From NCBI GenBank assembly GCA_964019055.1, contig OZ025213.1, positions 806,001 through 870,000 on the forward strand: 64,000 bases of DNA, read 5' to 3'. Below the pieces are notes generated by a model. It did no database searches. It saw nothing but the letters and a program-made list of their open reading frames with translations, and was not told the DNA's origin. This DNA comes from Anthopleura xanthogrammica (lineage: Eukaryota; Cnidaria; Anthozoa; Actiniaria; Actiniidae). Numbering within the stretch: position 1 is the first letter of the stretch; every line of letters starts with the position of its first letter. Both the position numbers and the translations under genes were made by a program. This document shows, in pieces, positions 48,557-62,975 of the stretch.

Positions 48557-49258
48557 GAAACAACGAAGAATGTGTGGCAGTAACTATGGATCACGAGAAG
48601 TTTCCATGTGCTATCGCTGAAAGTCCTGCCGGCCTAATTTTTGTAAGGGGGTCGATTGTTGTTATATAAATCTTGGTTTAGACAAACAGATAACTATAAA
48701 GAAAGGGATAAAGGGACAGACGGAGAGAATTACGGTAGAGTACAAAGACAGTTTTTTGGGCGGACAGAACAAAGAAATGATAGGAACAGATAGACCAACA
48801 GATAGATGGATAAACACAAAGTTGGACCGATATACGGAGGGGGGGGGATTCCAATATAAGGGGCGGGGATGCCTCGCCGTACCCTCTAGGGGTTAATTTT
48901 CGTTATTTGGTACCTTTTAGAGTGTTCAAACGAAAAACTAATTAATTTGAATTGCGGTAAGATTAGCGTCATTTGGTACCATTCAGGGGTGAAACTTGTG
49001 AATTTTTATCACTACGAGAAATAATTTTGGTCCCTTTCAGGGTTCATTTTCAAAATTTCCGACGAGCATCCCCGCCCCTATATATATCTATATATTGGAG
49101 TCCCCTACCCCCTCCCGGGCTGACTATACGCCTGGGACCAACAGACCTGTATCTCCAAACCAGTGGGTCCAAAAAAGAAATTTCCAAGGCTGAAATTTGG
49201 CCTTGCAGAAAGTGTGAATGGCAGCCAATTACAAGATCAACGCCAAGGGACGGTAAAT
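48557..49258 (-). pseudogene. CapA-like remnant between tubulin genes 2 and 3
   Basis: On the minus strand, about 49127-49258 matches the second half of exon 5 of the CapA gene at 53.4-53.6 kb: SLGVDLVIGCHSH is readable, where the intact gene has CHPH. About 30 bp are missing in the middle, which shifts the frame. About 48557-48690 matches exon 6 and its flanking intron; the acceptor has changed (CAGGAG to AAGATT) and the codon in DPSLL has become TAG. The last exon is deleted. A MITE (48841-49110) sits between the two remnants. This is a dead partial copy carried along with the tubulin duplication. Confidence 0.8.
48841..49110. mobile_element. MITE inserted in the CapA remnant
   Basis: The left end reads GATTCCAATATAAGGGGCGG and the inverted right end GACTCCAATATATAG, then AGGGGCGGGGATGC after a short TA-rich insertion. 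Both arms continue with GGGGATGC and a G/C-rich stretch. The interior has GGTACC and GGGACC motifs in opposed orientation. The element has no counterpart in the intact CapA gene region at 53.2-53.4 kb, so it inserted after the duplication. Confidence 0.6.
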
Positions 49259-49261
49259 AAA

Positions 49262-52494
<3,233 letters not shown>

Positions 52495-52768
52495 TTATCA
52501 ATGATGATGTTTTAGTCACTAGAAACGCCAGAGCTTTTTACATTAGGTAGGGACCATAAAATAATCGGTTACAGGGGATCTTCATATCTGGATTTAAGAT
52601 CATTTCGAAACTAAGAAATATAGATATTAATGCCTCACTTTGTCCTATTTTTAAAATATTTTGTTTTGTGCTTGCATATTTGCCAACGAGGCATAAAAAT
52701 AGATAATAGCCAAAACACTAAAACATTAACGCGAGAATATCTAGAAGAGCTATATAGTGTAAGTTTAA

Positions 52769-54717
52769 TTAATGGTTCATTAAACAAGCCTTATCTTCTT
52801 TGCTGCAAACTTTGATCCATTGCGAATGACTGACTGCTGGTCTTGGCTGAAGACATTTGCTGGTGGGATCAAGCTGAATCTTGATTGGAAGATACTGAGC
52901 TGACTTAAACCCGTACCTGTCATTCAGAACAGAAACGAAGAACAACAACGTATTAACAATGAGAAGATGGAAATTTAGAGGGAGGGGGGCAGGAAAAAAT
53001 CTAACGCGAAAAAGAGTAAAAATAGACTTACTTGTTAACAACGATTCGAAGAATGCGTGACAGTAACGATGGATCACGTGAAGTCTCCATGTAACGCTGG
53101 AAGTTCTGCTTAATTTTTGTAGAGGGTTGACTGTTGTTATAGAACTCCTGGTTTAGACAAACAGATAATATAAAGAAAGGGCTAAAGAGACTAACAGGGA
53201 GAAATACGGTTTGGTAAAAAGACTGAGGTGGACGGACAGCGAAATAGAGGGGGACAGGAACAGATGGACAGACAGACAGACAGTTTAGTAAAAAGCCTGG
53301 CGAGTGGACAGACTAACAGAGGGATGACAGGAACATATATTAGACAAACAGGTAGATGGACAGACAGACAAAGATAGACTAACATACGCCTGGGACCAAC
53401 AGACCTGTAACTCGAAACCAGTGGGCCCAAATAAGAAATTTCCAAGGCTGAATGCTGTAAACGTAGAATTTTGAACCATGTGACCTTGCAGTACGTGTGG
53501 ATGGCACCCAATTACAAGATCAACGCCAAGGGACTGTAGATAAAGATGTCGTCTGACCTGGGTGTCGGTTGTAGTTTGCTGGTTTTCATTGCCCCAGTGC
53601 ATGGATACTACAATCACATCCACCTTATGCTGAGAAAAATTCAGAAATTAGATTCATATATAATTAAGCAAGATCAATGCGAAGGGCAAAGTGCTCTAAC
53701 TCCTAGTAAAGATCGCGGGATACCGATCCTTGTACTTGCTATGGAGGTTTCTCCAGTTTTGTTTTTTTTTGGGGGGGAGGGAAGGCAAGGGAGGGGGAGG
53801 GGGGCATTGGAATGTAGGAAAGTATTTTCCTGAGCCATCTGCGCGCTAAACTTGTGATGCGCTTAATTTTTACATTCCGGCGACCTTTCAAATGTGATAA
53901 AATGATACAACCTCTGGGCGTGTTACGTTTTGCGGAGCGAGGAAAACCGGAGAATCCAAAGAAAACCCTTGATTAAAGGGAGAGACCTAAAAAAACTCTG
54001 ACTACTAATATGTGGTGCTGAGTCCAGGAATCGAACCCGAGATCCCAGAGGTGAAAGGTAAGTGCGCTATTGCTACACCAACCTGGATTTTCCACTCACC
54101 TTTAAAGTGTTAACATCTCTTTTGGCAGCGTCATCGCTATAAATTGCAGGACCAGCGTAAAAGGAGTTTCTGCGTCTGGTGCAAGTGTACCCCAGATGGA
54201 AAGGAAAATGTATGTGCAACACATCACAGTAACCAAGAAACCCAATCGTGATTCCTCTCCTCGTTATGATCAGCGGTTCCTGTTATTAAATATCAGTCAT
54301 AAATTTTAATAAGGGGAAAAGAATAATACTCAAGGGAATCAATTGTGGTATAAAAAAGGAGAATATTGCGGTCAAGCTGAATGGGTCATTTGAGAAAAAA
54401 ACATTCTTGATGTAGATATATAATGCATATTCTCACATTTCAGTCCTTTTGAAATAATACTCGAGTAAGAAGGGAAAATAATAATACTCAAGGGAATCGA
54501 ATTATTATAGATGACTGATAGATATACCTGAGGAAGATGATCATTCAGTTGGCCATATGTATATCCAAAGGACTTGATATTAGCCTGCTTGAGTACGTTT
54601 ATTGTATAGTTTACAGGCATTTCTTTATAATCATTCAAATGGTTATTATTTAAACCCATGATATCAAATCCTGCAAAGCTAAACAAGTACGTCATGTTTT
54701 ATTATCGGTTTGGTCAA

Positions 54718-54755
<38 letters not shown>

Positions 54756-56766
54756 GCAGCAGCAGGAGCAGCAACAACGTACAACATAATGTCAAATCCT
54801 GCAAAGCTAAACAAGTACATCATGTTTTACTATTACCGGTTTGGTCAACATCAACAACAACAGCAGCAGCAGCAGCAAAACAGCGGCAGCAAGAAGAAGA
54901 ACAACAACAATAACCACGTGATATCAAGTCCTGCGCAGCTAGACAACACCTGCAGGAATGATCAAAATGAAGAAAAATAACTACAACATACATATATCAA
55001 ACCCTGCTAAGCTAACCAAATGAACCACAACATCAACAGTACCAACAGCAGTTTTAAGAAGATTTTAGTATTGGAGGATTAGCAAATAGAAGGCGGGAAC
55101 GACGGATAAAATGGAATAATGTTGGATCTTACTTGAGTGCCCGAACACTTGTAGACTCGGCATTTATCAGGGGTTTAAACTGCCACTGCCCTTGATGTTG
55201 CATTTGTTTGGTGACGAACGGAGACTCTAGGTTACCTATGGCAAGGTCTGACTGCCTTAGAATCTCAGCCACATATTCAAATGTCTTGTTGTACGGACAG
55301 TATCCTTTCTCTTGATAATACTTCACCGGTCCATCGAAGCTGATATCACCAACAAAATCCAGGGTTACACTAGTATCTAGCGAATGAATTAAAATTGATC
55401 TGGATTACAGTCAAAACGGCTAAAGCGTACCCCCAGATTTGTACTGTAAATTGATAGCCGTAAAGAATAGTGAATATTGAATGCGGCAAAGGAAAGCCGG
55501 GCTTCCTATGGCTCCATTAATGATTTCATTATTCGAATATTGAGTTGATTTTTCACTCTGAGTTTTCATTAAAAAATTGCAAGACTTCAAACTTCACATT
55601 CATTTCGCACTAAAATTCTAAGGGATGGCCTTTCTGGGAAGTTTTTCTACCTTGGCATGGAAATTGTTGAAGAATCCAATCAAAACTCAAGTGCGTTTTG
55701 AATGTAATGGTTCAGAGGCAGTATTTTCTGATGCTTTATGAGGATAAGAGAATATGAGAAGAGTTCCATATTTTTACGGATGTAAAACTAGTATACGAGA
55801 ACAAGACCATAGGAAAAGAGATTGAAAAAGTACACACTTATTAACCCATTTTCCAGTATTGAAAAGGAATTTCTCAATACTCTTTTCCCTTTTTTTCCAG
55901 ACAATGCAGCCAACATAATAGTAGGCGACATATCATATGAACGAAAATTAGAAAACATTCAAAAACCAACAGTCATACCAACCTGCAGCTGTCGTTATAT
56001 GGAATCCCCACGTTAAAGTAATCACCAGGAAAAGTGGTCCAGTAAAAGAAAATAACTGCATTGTCAGTGTTCTCTTATTCGACAAAAAAAGCGAAACTTA
56101 TCAAAGGGAGTTGCAACCACTTACAACCCTATGAAGCTCATATTATCTGTAATCAATAAGCCAACAACAGCTAAACAAAACAAAAAAAGCTAAATACATG
56201 ACGATCGAGGTCAAAAGTCAATGACAAGGAACAAATCGTTGCAGGTGTTACATGTAGTCCAATTTACAGTTGAATTTGAATCTGTTCTCCCATCACCATT
56301 TCAACTTGGAAGTGAAATTTTATTTTTACCTAGTATGTAAGATTTATTTTTCAGTACTGTTAAGATAATTTTTCTTCTCTCGCCCCTTCTTTTTGATATT
56401 TCGTTAGAAATGCTTAGCAACTAGTAACTATAGCAGGTATTCACCTGTCAGTAAGGAAACTATTCCCGTGGTATAGATCATGAATCATGGATAATTTTTT
56501 TCTTTATACGTTCCCGAAGCACGAAAATTCGATAAATGAAAAACCTTGACAAGGATGTAACCAAAATTACGAATCGCAGTCCAAAAAAAGGACGAATCAT
56601 GCATGGACCACGAAAAACCTCTTCAAACCTTGTTTATAATGACATACATGCTTAGATAATACTGAACCCAAGTTACTTACCAGCGAGACTATAAAATATA
56701 GCTAGACAAATTGAACAAACAGAAAGAACTTGATAGTTCAACACAATGTTAAAAGCAGCGACGGAC
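52769..56766 (-). CDS. CapA/PgsA-like secreted protein, gene A (start uncertain)
   Basis: Exons 2-7 are 55376-55133, 54678-54528, 54279-54100, 53629-53405, 53147-53032 and 52916-52769, in phase, about 354 codons. A candidate first exon ends at 56681 (donor GTAAGTAAC). It is in the right phase and encodes a signal-peptide-like VLNYQVLSVCSICLAIFYSL, but I see no in-frame ATG before an upstream stop, so the 5' end is open. Family PGA_cap (CapA/PgsA, calcineurin-like phosphoesterase fold): FVGDISFD, GLNNNHLNDY, MHWGNE, IGCHPHVLQGH and FSLGNFLF are present. The ANNH and DYG motifs are altered (NNNH, DYK), so any catalysis may be weakened. Bacterial relatives act in poly-gamma-glutamate synthesis or export. 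A tRNA-derived SINE lies in intron 4. Paralogue of gene B, same intron phases. Confidence 0.85.
53220..53385. repeat. CAGA-type simple repeat in CapA gene A intron 5
   Basis: Scattered GACAGACAGA runs, densest at 53265-53283 and 53355-53375. The matching part of the remnant near 48700-48830 carries similar but fewer units, so the repeat predates the duplication. Confidence 0.6.
53850..54092 (-). mobile_element. tRNA-derived SINE in CapA gene A intron 4
   Basis: On the minus strand, TGGTGTAGCAATAGCGC (54064-54080) resembles a polymerase III A box and GGTTCGATTCC (54027-54037) is a perfect B box, at tRNA-like spacing. The body continues with TCAAGGGTTTTCTTTGG and GGTTTTCCTCGCTCC. The head begins within about 10 bp of the exon 4 donor at 54099. 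No clean CCA-ready tRNA fold is evident, so it is a SINE and not a tRNA gene. Confidence 0.6.
54661..55020 (-). repeat. Repeated copies of exon 3 acceptor plus CAA/CAG repeats
   Basis: The junction of CapA gene A exon 3 (54661-54690, acceptor TTTAG then CTTTGCAGG) recurs as partial copies at about 54791-54817, 54921-54947 and 54994-55020, increasingly diverged. Between them lie CAA and CAG triplet runs. All are in intron 2. Copies 2 and 3 keep an AG at the acceptor position. Confidence 0.75.
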
Positions 56767-57437
56767 AAGTATGATATGCTACGTCATATTAAGCGATACC
56801 TTTTTTAACCCATGATGAGCTAGAAGAAACTTCTAACTTGATATCTTGTTGCTTACGGTCAGGATCCGTCAAGCATTCTCGACCCCGGGGTTCTCGACCC
56901 GGAAGAAAATCAAAATAAAGTATAACAATAAAAAACATCTGGTTTAAATGCTGTCTCGGAGAAGTTTAAAATTTGTATTTTCTACATTAAATTTTTTTCT
57001 TTATATCGTTAAATCAGTTCTTTTTACTTTTTACTTGGACCTTTGACCTTCAAATTTGATCGATACCCTGAACCAACCTCTGGGCTGAGTGTTGTATGTT
57101 TAATTCCAACAAAAACGTTTTGGCTGTTTTCCCTCCAATATGGAATTCTTTTGAAAAAGTAGGACTAGCTTGACGAATCCAAGAACAAAGCATCAGTTTT
57201 TTGTCTCGTTATTGATTTGGTAAGTGGCTTTTGTTTTTATTTAACTATGAAAATAGTGGCAGCTAAAAACGCCATTAGACCTTTGCCGGATCTTCAGTAT
57301 CATCGACCAAAATGAACACTGGTAAAAAGATTGCGGGGGGTAACACTAACAGTTGCAAACTATTCTTCTTATTTTTCAAGTTTAATCATTTTGAATAAAG
57401 TTTAGATAATTTTTCTCTTGATTTTCTACTGTACTTA
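55377..57437. other. Intron 1 of CapA gene A and spacer to gene B
   Basis: AT-rich sequence. Apart from the candidate first exon ending at 56681, no gene is supported. The stretch from about 56767 to 57437 must contain the promoter of gene A and the 3' UTR of gene B. Confidence 0.5.
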
Positions 57438-60400
57438 TCAGTTTATGCAAGCTTTGTCATCTGGGCTACAAACTGTTATCCATTTTGCTGCAGGCTCAGT
57501 TGGCGTTGGCTGAAGGCATTTGCTGGTGGGATCAAGGTTGATTCTTAACGGAAGATAAGAAGCAGCCACAAAGCCTTTCCTAATAAAAAAAAAGTAACAT
57601 GAATTTTGGTTGTCGGTCGGTCAGTCGGTCAAATTTTCATCAAGTATATTATTACGTCATTTTCATCAAGTATATTATTACGTCATTTTCATCAAGTATA
57701 TTATTACGTCATTTTCATCAAGTATATTATTACGTCATTTTCATCAAGTATATTATTACGTCATTTTCATCAAGTATATTATTACGTCATTTTCATCAAG
57801 TATATTATTACGTTATTTTCGTCAAGTATATTATTACGTCATTTTCATCAAGTATATTGCTAAGTATTTCTAAGCTATTAAAGCATACTTATCAATTTGA
57901 ACGCGCATGATTCGCGAGTGTGTAGTTGGGTCAGCCAGACCTGCAGGACTTGCCATGTACTCTTCAAATTTCTTGACAGTTTCCTCGGATGGCTCGCGGT
58001 TGCAATAAAACAGCTGACAAAAGACACAAAAAAATTAGAGTATTGTACATTATAACCCAACGATGAATTTCCGCGCGCTGTCATTGGTTCAAATGGGTCA
58101 CGTGCAGGACGAGTATCAGGCGATATCCCCCGTCCGAAGTGATATTCGTCCAGTAGAAGTCAAAAACGTAAAAAAAAAAAGAAAAGAAAAAACATGGAAA
58201 ACAAAGAAACTCGGTTTTTACAAACAAGTGAGAGTAAAATACAAAGACTGCCTCCTGTCATGGCTGCCATCACGTGATGGTGCAAATCCCCTATACCTGA
58301 TTCTTATATTTTGGTGCAAATAGAAAGTTTCCAAGGCTGTAGGCAATCATGTTTGTTCCCCTGGTGATGTGACCTTCAAGCACGTGTGGATGGGAACCTA
58401 TGATTATCTGTGCACCAAGAGACTGCAAATGACTGGCTTCTTTCTTTTGGCGCTCTGTTGGATCTGTGAGATACTCAGCTCCCCAGTGCATAAAAACAAC
58501 TATGACATCTACTTTGCCCTGTTATGGACAAACAACAATAAATAAGAATAAAAGACAAATACCAACGAACCAACCAAGGAGCAAACAAAACCGAGCAACC
58601 CACCAACCCACCAACCCACCAACCCACCAACCAACCTACCGGCCAACCAACCAACCGACCAACCGACCAACCCACCAACCCACCAACCCACCAACCCACC
58701 AACCCACCAACCCACCAACCCATCAACCCATCAACCCACCAACCCACCAACCCATCAACCCACCAACCCACCAATCCACCAATGCAACCAACCAACCATC
58801 TAACCAACCAACCCACCAACCCACCAACCAACCAATGCAACCAACCCACCAACTAACCAACCAACTCAACAACTTACCCGCGCCAACCAACCAACCCAAC
58901 CAACAACCAGTAACAACTTACCCGCGCCAACCAACCAACCCACCCAACAACCAGTAACAACTTGCCCGCCAACCAACACCAACCAACCCAACAGCTTACT
59001 AGCATCTTACCAAATTAAATCAAGCAAGAAAACAGCCAGCAAGCCATATGATTATCCATACAAAATTCCAACAGAAATTAAAGAAAGGGAACAAAATATA
59101 GAACATATTCCTTCACAAAAATAAAGATCTACCTTGAGATCGTTGACGTCTCTTGTGGCAGCTTCGTCACTATAAATGGCTGGACCAGCCGTAAGGTTTC
59201 CTCTTTTCTCAATACAAAAAAGGTAAACCTTTCCTTCACGAGTCAATTCCTCGCGATAAGCAGAACAGTAGCCAAGAAACCCGATTTTGATTCCGCTGAC
59301 TTCGACCAGCAACGGGGTCTGAAATGAAATGTCTGGATTAACATCGTCTATGAAACAATAATGCCTTAGGGAATTCGAGAATGGAAGATTTCCTTTTTGA
59401 CAAGAAAATTCGAAATATTTAATTTGGTATTGTTCTATGGCGAGATCAAGAGACTTCTTTATAACTTATGCCACGGCCTAACTTCCTGTGACTTGGCAGG
59501 AACTTGGCGCTAAATGCACGTCTGCTCCCACTCCCTGCTCCCAATTCGAGTTGGGGACTTTCGCAGATTTATATATATACGTCACTACTCTGACCCCAAA
59601 AGCCGTTTGGCCATTCTCCGTCACGTTGGCCTAGATTTGAGTCCAGGCACTACCTAAACGATGTGATGTAAGTAGTTAGTTTCGTTAATGTACCTACTTA
59701 CTTGTGGTTTGTCGTCTTCTTTACGACCGTATGTATAACCAAAGGCCTGAACACCTATTTTGCTCAGCAAACCTACTGAGTAGTTAACAGGCCTTGATCC
59801 GTAGTCATTGTAGTGATTGTTAGCAAGAGTAACAATATCAATTCCTGCAAAGCTAAAAAGAAAGATAAACTAAGAACTCTGGCTTTCCGACTTGCGTTGA
59901 ATAAGCTACAACGAATCGACAAGGAGCATTATAGTGTTCTTTTATAATGGGATCAGTATATCATTTACATCATCTACTACTACTACCAGAATACCTTAGT
60001 ATTAACACCTTATTCGTCTCATGAGGGAATAGAAATTTAAGAAAAGAAGGAAAATTCGTGAAAGTGCTTATAACAAATCTGACAATATTCTCAGTATAGA
60101 TTCTACATGAGGTGAGCTGTTCGATTACCATTTTTTTTATAGTTTGAGTGATGCGTCTTCAAGTTTTTGTATATCTTACAATTTGCTTAGTACTAATGGT
60201 TCAACCAAATTGAAAAGTTCTTAGACATCGATCAAGGCTGAGTAACTATGGCTATCAAATTTTACCTTAATGCTTGGATACTATCAGGGACCGCACTCAA
60301 CAAAGGAGAAAACTGCAGCTGTGCATCGTGTCGTATGTCACTGTTGATCAAAGGAGATTCCAAGTTGGCGATAGCGAGGTCAGCCTCTCTGAGGAACGAA

Positions 60401-61808
60401 GCCACATTCTGAAGAATAGTGTTGTACTGGCAAAAACCCTTTTCGTGGAAGTACCTGACTACGCTGTCAAAACTGATGTCCCCGACAAAAGCCAACGTAA
60501 CCACACTTGATGCTAAAGGAATAAATATAAAGCCAACGTAACCACACTTGATGCTAAAGGAATAAAAATAAAAGGAAGGGGGGATACGCTGGTAAGAATT
60601 ATTGGTATTTTGAAATAGTAGGAAAACTAAGATTTGAATTCAATGTCTCAGCACACGAAACAAACAATAAACAAAATTATAGATAAAAAATAGAATGAAA
60701 AGACCAATAAATGAAATGAGAATTAAATAAATAAAACAAAACATAATGGAAATAAATGGAAATAAAAGAAACTAATCAAATCAAATAGGAAGATTCTACC
60801 ACCAGGGATAAAGTTTACACCTCGTTCCCCATGTAAACTGAACGCATGGTTGACTCGACTAGTACTGCAAGGAATATCCTAGTTCTAGGAATATTCTCTT
60901 CCCCTGTAAATAGGGCTTAACAAGGTTATTTGTGTTATCAAATATCAACACATGTACAACAGCCCTCTTCAGTGTCTCTTGATTTAGTCATAGCTCTTGA
61001 ATAACTATCTGACCTGGAAATGGTGACAAACTTTAACTAAAAAATAGTGTTTGTCGTTATGAGAGAACTGGGTTACCGTATACTACTGGTTTCATTTCGT
61101 AGTTTCACCGTATTTATAGAAGGCTCCATCCAGCCTTTGCGTCCGTTAATCACTACGAAGCTTACCCACTACAGATTTATTACCCTTATTTCATCACCAA
61201 CTTGACTTGAAATTAATAATCAATAATGCATTAATGAATTATGGTTTCGTTTGCCATTTCAACGAGATGTAACAGCAGGAGTCCTAAAAGGAACTGATCC
61301 CGGACAGAAGTACATACGTACGGAAGTAAAATAGAAGAAATCAGTAGAAAATATAAAATATAATAATAAATAAACTATTTGAAAGAAAACCATATGAAGG
61401 GAGCCAAAAACGACGTCAATTAAGCCTTAAAATGTCTTACGTAGATGAAGCCTATATATGATTGCATTTTTATATGATTTATAAATCTATATGGCTACGT
61501 ACGAAGACATTTTGACGTCAATTCCGTTAGCAAATGTAGTGAGATTTAGTAAAGAAATAGTGCTAAAGATATTATAGATAAAATGTCGTAAAATTAAGAG
61601 GTTTTGTTGTCGAACTTTACATTACCACTGCTTGTTATTGCTACGAACTGATAGAGACAACAGTAGCGACATGGAAATCGGGAAATAGAAAGTAGGTTAG
61701 GTTATTTCAGTACTTACGTTCTTGCTCTTGACCCTTACGCTCCTCCACTTTACACAGCAAGCAATAAATAAATATCAGACTTTTGAAGAGTAAAAAATAT
61801 TTGTCCAT
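57438..61808 (-). CDS. CapA/PgsA-like secreted protein, gene B
   Basis: Seven exons: 61808-61718, 60512-60266, 59852-59702, 59318-59133, 58518-58297, 58013-57889 and 57579-57438, joining in phase into 387 residues. Residues 1-19 (MDKYFLLFKSLIFIYCLLC) form a signal peptide, so the protein enters the secretory pathway. The PGA_cap domain motifs are complete: FVGDISFD (39-46), LANNHYNDYG (122-131), MHWGAE (235-240), IGSHPHVLEGH (265-275) and SLGNFLF (286-292). His126, His236, His268 and His270 are the likely metal or active-site residues by family. Bacterial CapA/PgsA is a subunit needed for poly-gamma-glutamate production; in cnidarians this polymer fills nematocyst capsules. The introns and signal peptide show a fully domesticated eukaryotic gene. 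A short C-terminal extension has two Cys (KCLQP, KACIN). Confidence 0.93.
57632..57862. repeat. 26-bp minisatellite, nearly nine copies
   Basis: The unit ATTTTCATCAAGTATATTAT (followed by TACGTC) repeats head to tail almost without change. It fills most of intron 6 of CapA gene B (57580-57888). Open frames reading YYYVIFIKYIIT come from it and are not proteins. Confidence 0.95.
58571..58985. repeat. CCAACCAACCCAC-type simple repeat in CapA gene B intron 4
   Basis: Imperfect CCAA and CCCA tetranucleotide units cover about 400 bp between exons 4 and 5. The strand is strongly biased: C and A on plus. Larger sub-repeats, such as AACTTACCCGCGCCAACC near 58872 and 58916, occur at the right edge. 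Confidence 0.85.
60488..60569 (-). repeat. 41-bp tandem duplication of exon 2 acceptor, CapA gene B
   Basis: Two nearly identical 41-bp copies (60488-60528 and 60529-60569) each contain the acceptor TTTAG then CATCAAGTG. Use of the inner copy (exon start 60512) keeps the frame. Use of the outer copy (start 60553) reads into an in-frame TAG at the duplicate junction. Confidence 0.85.
61429..61514. repeat. Imperfect inverted repeat in CapA gene B intron 1
   Basis: AAAATGTCTTACGTAG on the left is matched by the inverted AAAATGTCTTCGTACGTAG on the right, and pairing extends into TATATAT-rich DNA. GACGTCAA flanks one arm at 61412 and its inverse the other near 61514. Possibly a small fold-back element. 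Confidence 0.45.
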
Positions 61809-62058
61809 TTTGAAAGAATAGAAACTTTTTTGACAGTCTCAAGCGGATTATTAATCATGCAAATAGATAAAGAAACAGTTATAGTGGACACCCGTGGTGA
61901 AAAGTGTCACCTATAAAGAAGGACAGCGAATCAGATAAGATTTGTTTCAGTACTTTTTCTAATTTCGAATATCTTTTTTTATTTTTTTTTGCTGGTACAT
62001 TTAAGCAAGTAACATCAACCAGCAAGTTCGATTGGTTATTTTTACTAGTACCTCTAAA

Positions 62059-62975
62059 TCAAGGTGGCGGCTTGACCCAGTTTTCAGAGTGCGCGGGTAC
62101 TTGAATTGAAACATAATTTTTAAACACTTACTACACATGAACCAATGCAAAGTTTATATTGGTGCTAGTTTGGTTGAAATCGGAGTTTTCCTAGCATCGA
62201 AATTGTGATGTCCTTGATTTTACTTTTCGCCAATTATCTCGAAATCCAGACCTAAACTTTGAAAACGATTTATTAGACTTTGTAGACCAAATGTTTGCTT
62301 ATATCGAAAAGTTTAAAGACACATTCTATGAGGCTGTATTTTAGTAAAAACGGAGCAATTATTTTACTCAGAATAAATTTAAAAAAGTCGTTACTATACT
62401 AACTTCAATTTATAACACTGCTGGTCTACGAAAGAACAGACACAATATTTTTGGTTCAAATAACACATATGTATTTGTTTTGATCGTCATTGAGATGACC
62501 GTGAGTAAAGTATTAAATTTGCGCGGTTGATTCAAAATTGTGACTCTTACGCTACTGATACTGTTTTTCAAAAAATAGATAGGTTTTCTATATATTTCGT
62601 TATTTCAAATTCAAACCTTCATTAATAAGCTATATCAATTTCAAAGGCATTGACGATTTATAAGGTTGCCAAAATATAATTAACATTAGTTAATACAATA
62701 GAACGGTAGTAAAGGAAAGGAAATCGAGTGAAATTGAAGTCCTAATAACGAAATTACTACAGATTTAGCAGGAGATCGAAATCCGCCATCTTGCCTTCCC
62801 AACCAACCACTGACCGCTGAAAACCACTGATTCGTGACAGGAGAAAAGAATAAATCTAATTTATCACGGAGCCTCGTACTGAAATCTTAATTTGTGCGTG
62901 ACAAGCGAAGCATATCTCGGAAGTGGGCTATTCAAGTACCCGCGCACTCTGAAAACTGGGTCGAGCCACCTTAAC
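62059..62975. mobile_element. Non-autonomous DNA transposon with long terminal inverted repeats
   Basis: The left end begins AAGGTGGCGGCTTGACCCAG and continues for about 45 bp. The right end, near 62932-62975, is its reverse complement with a 2-bp gap and one change. The shared core is CCCAGTTTTCAGAGTGCGCG. About 820 bp of AT-rich, non-coding DNA lie between. It lies upstream of CapA gene B. Target-site duplications and superfamily could not be fixed. Confidence 0.75.

Noticed and set aside
54010..54090. tRNA gene
   Set aside because: A and B boxes are present, but the acceptor stem does not pair and a SINE body follows directly.
57599..57910. Repetitive frames in all three phases over the 26-bp repeat
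   Set aside because: A 26-bp unit without stops yields open frames in every phase. It is an intron minisatellite.
58466..58957. Open frames of NQPTHQPT and GWWVGGLVGW type
   Set aside because: They come from the CCAA/CCCA simple repeat in a CapA intron.
60274..60510. 78-residue plus-strand frame over CapA gene B exon 2
   Set aside because: Antisense shadow of a well-supported minus-strand exon.
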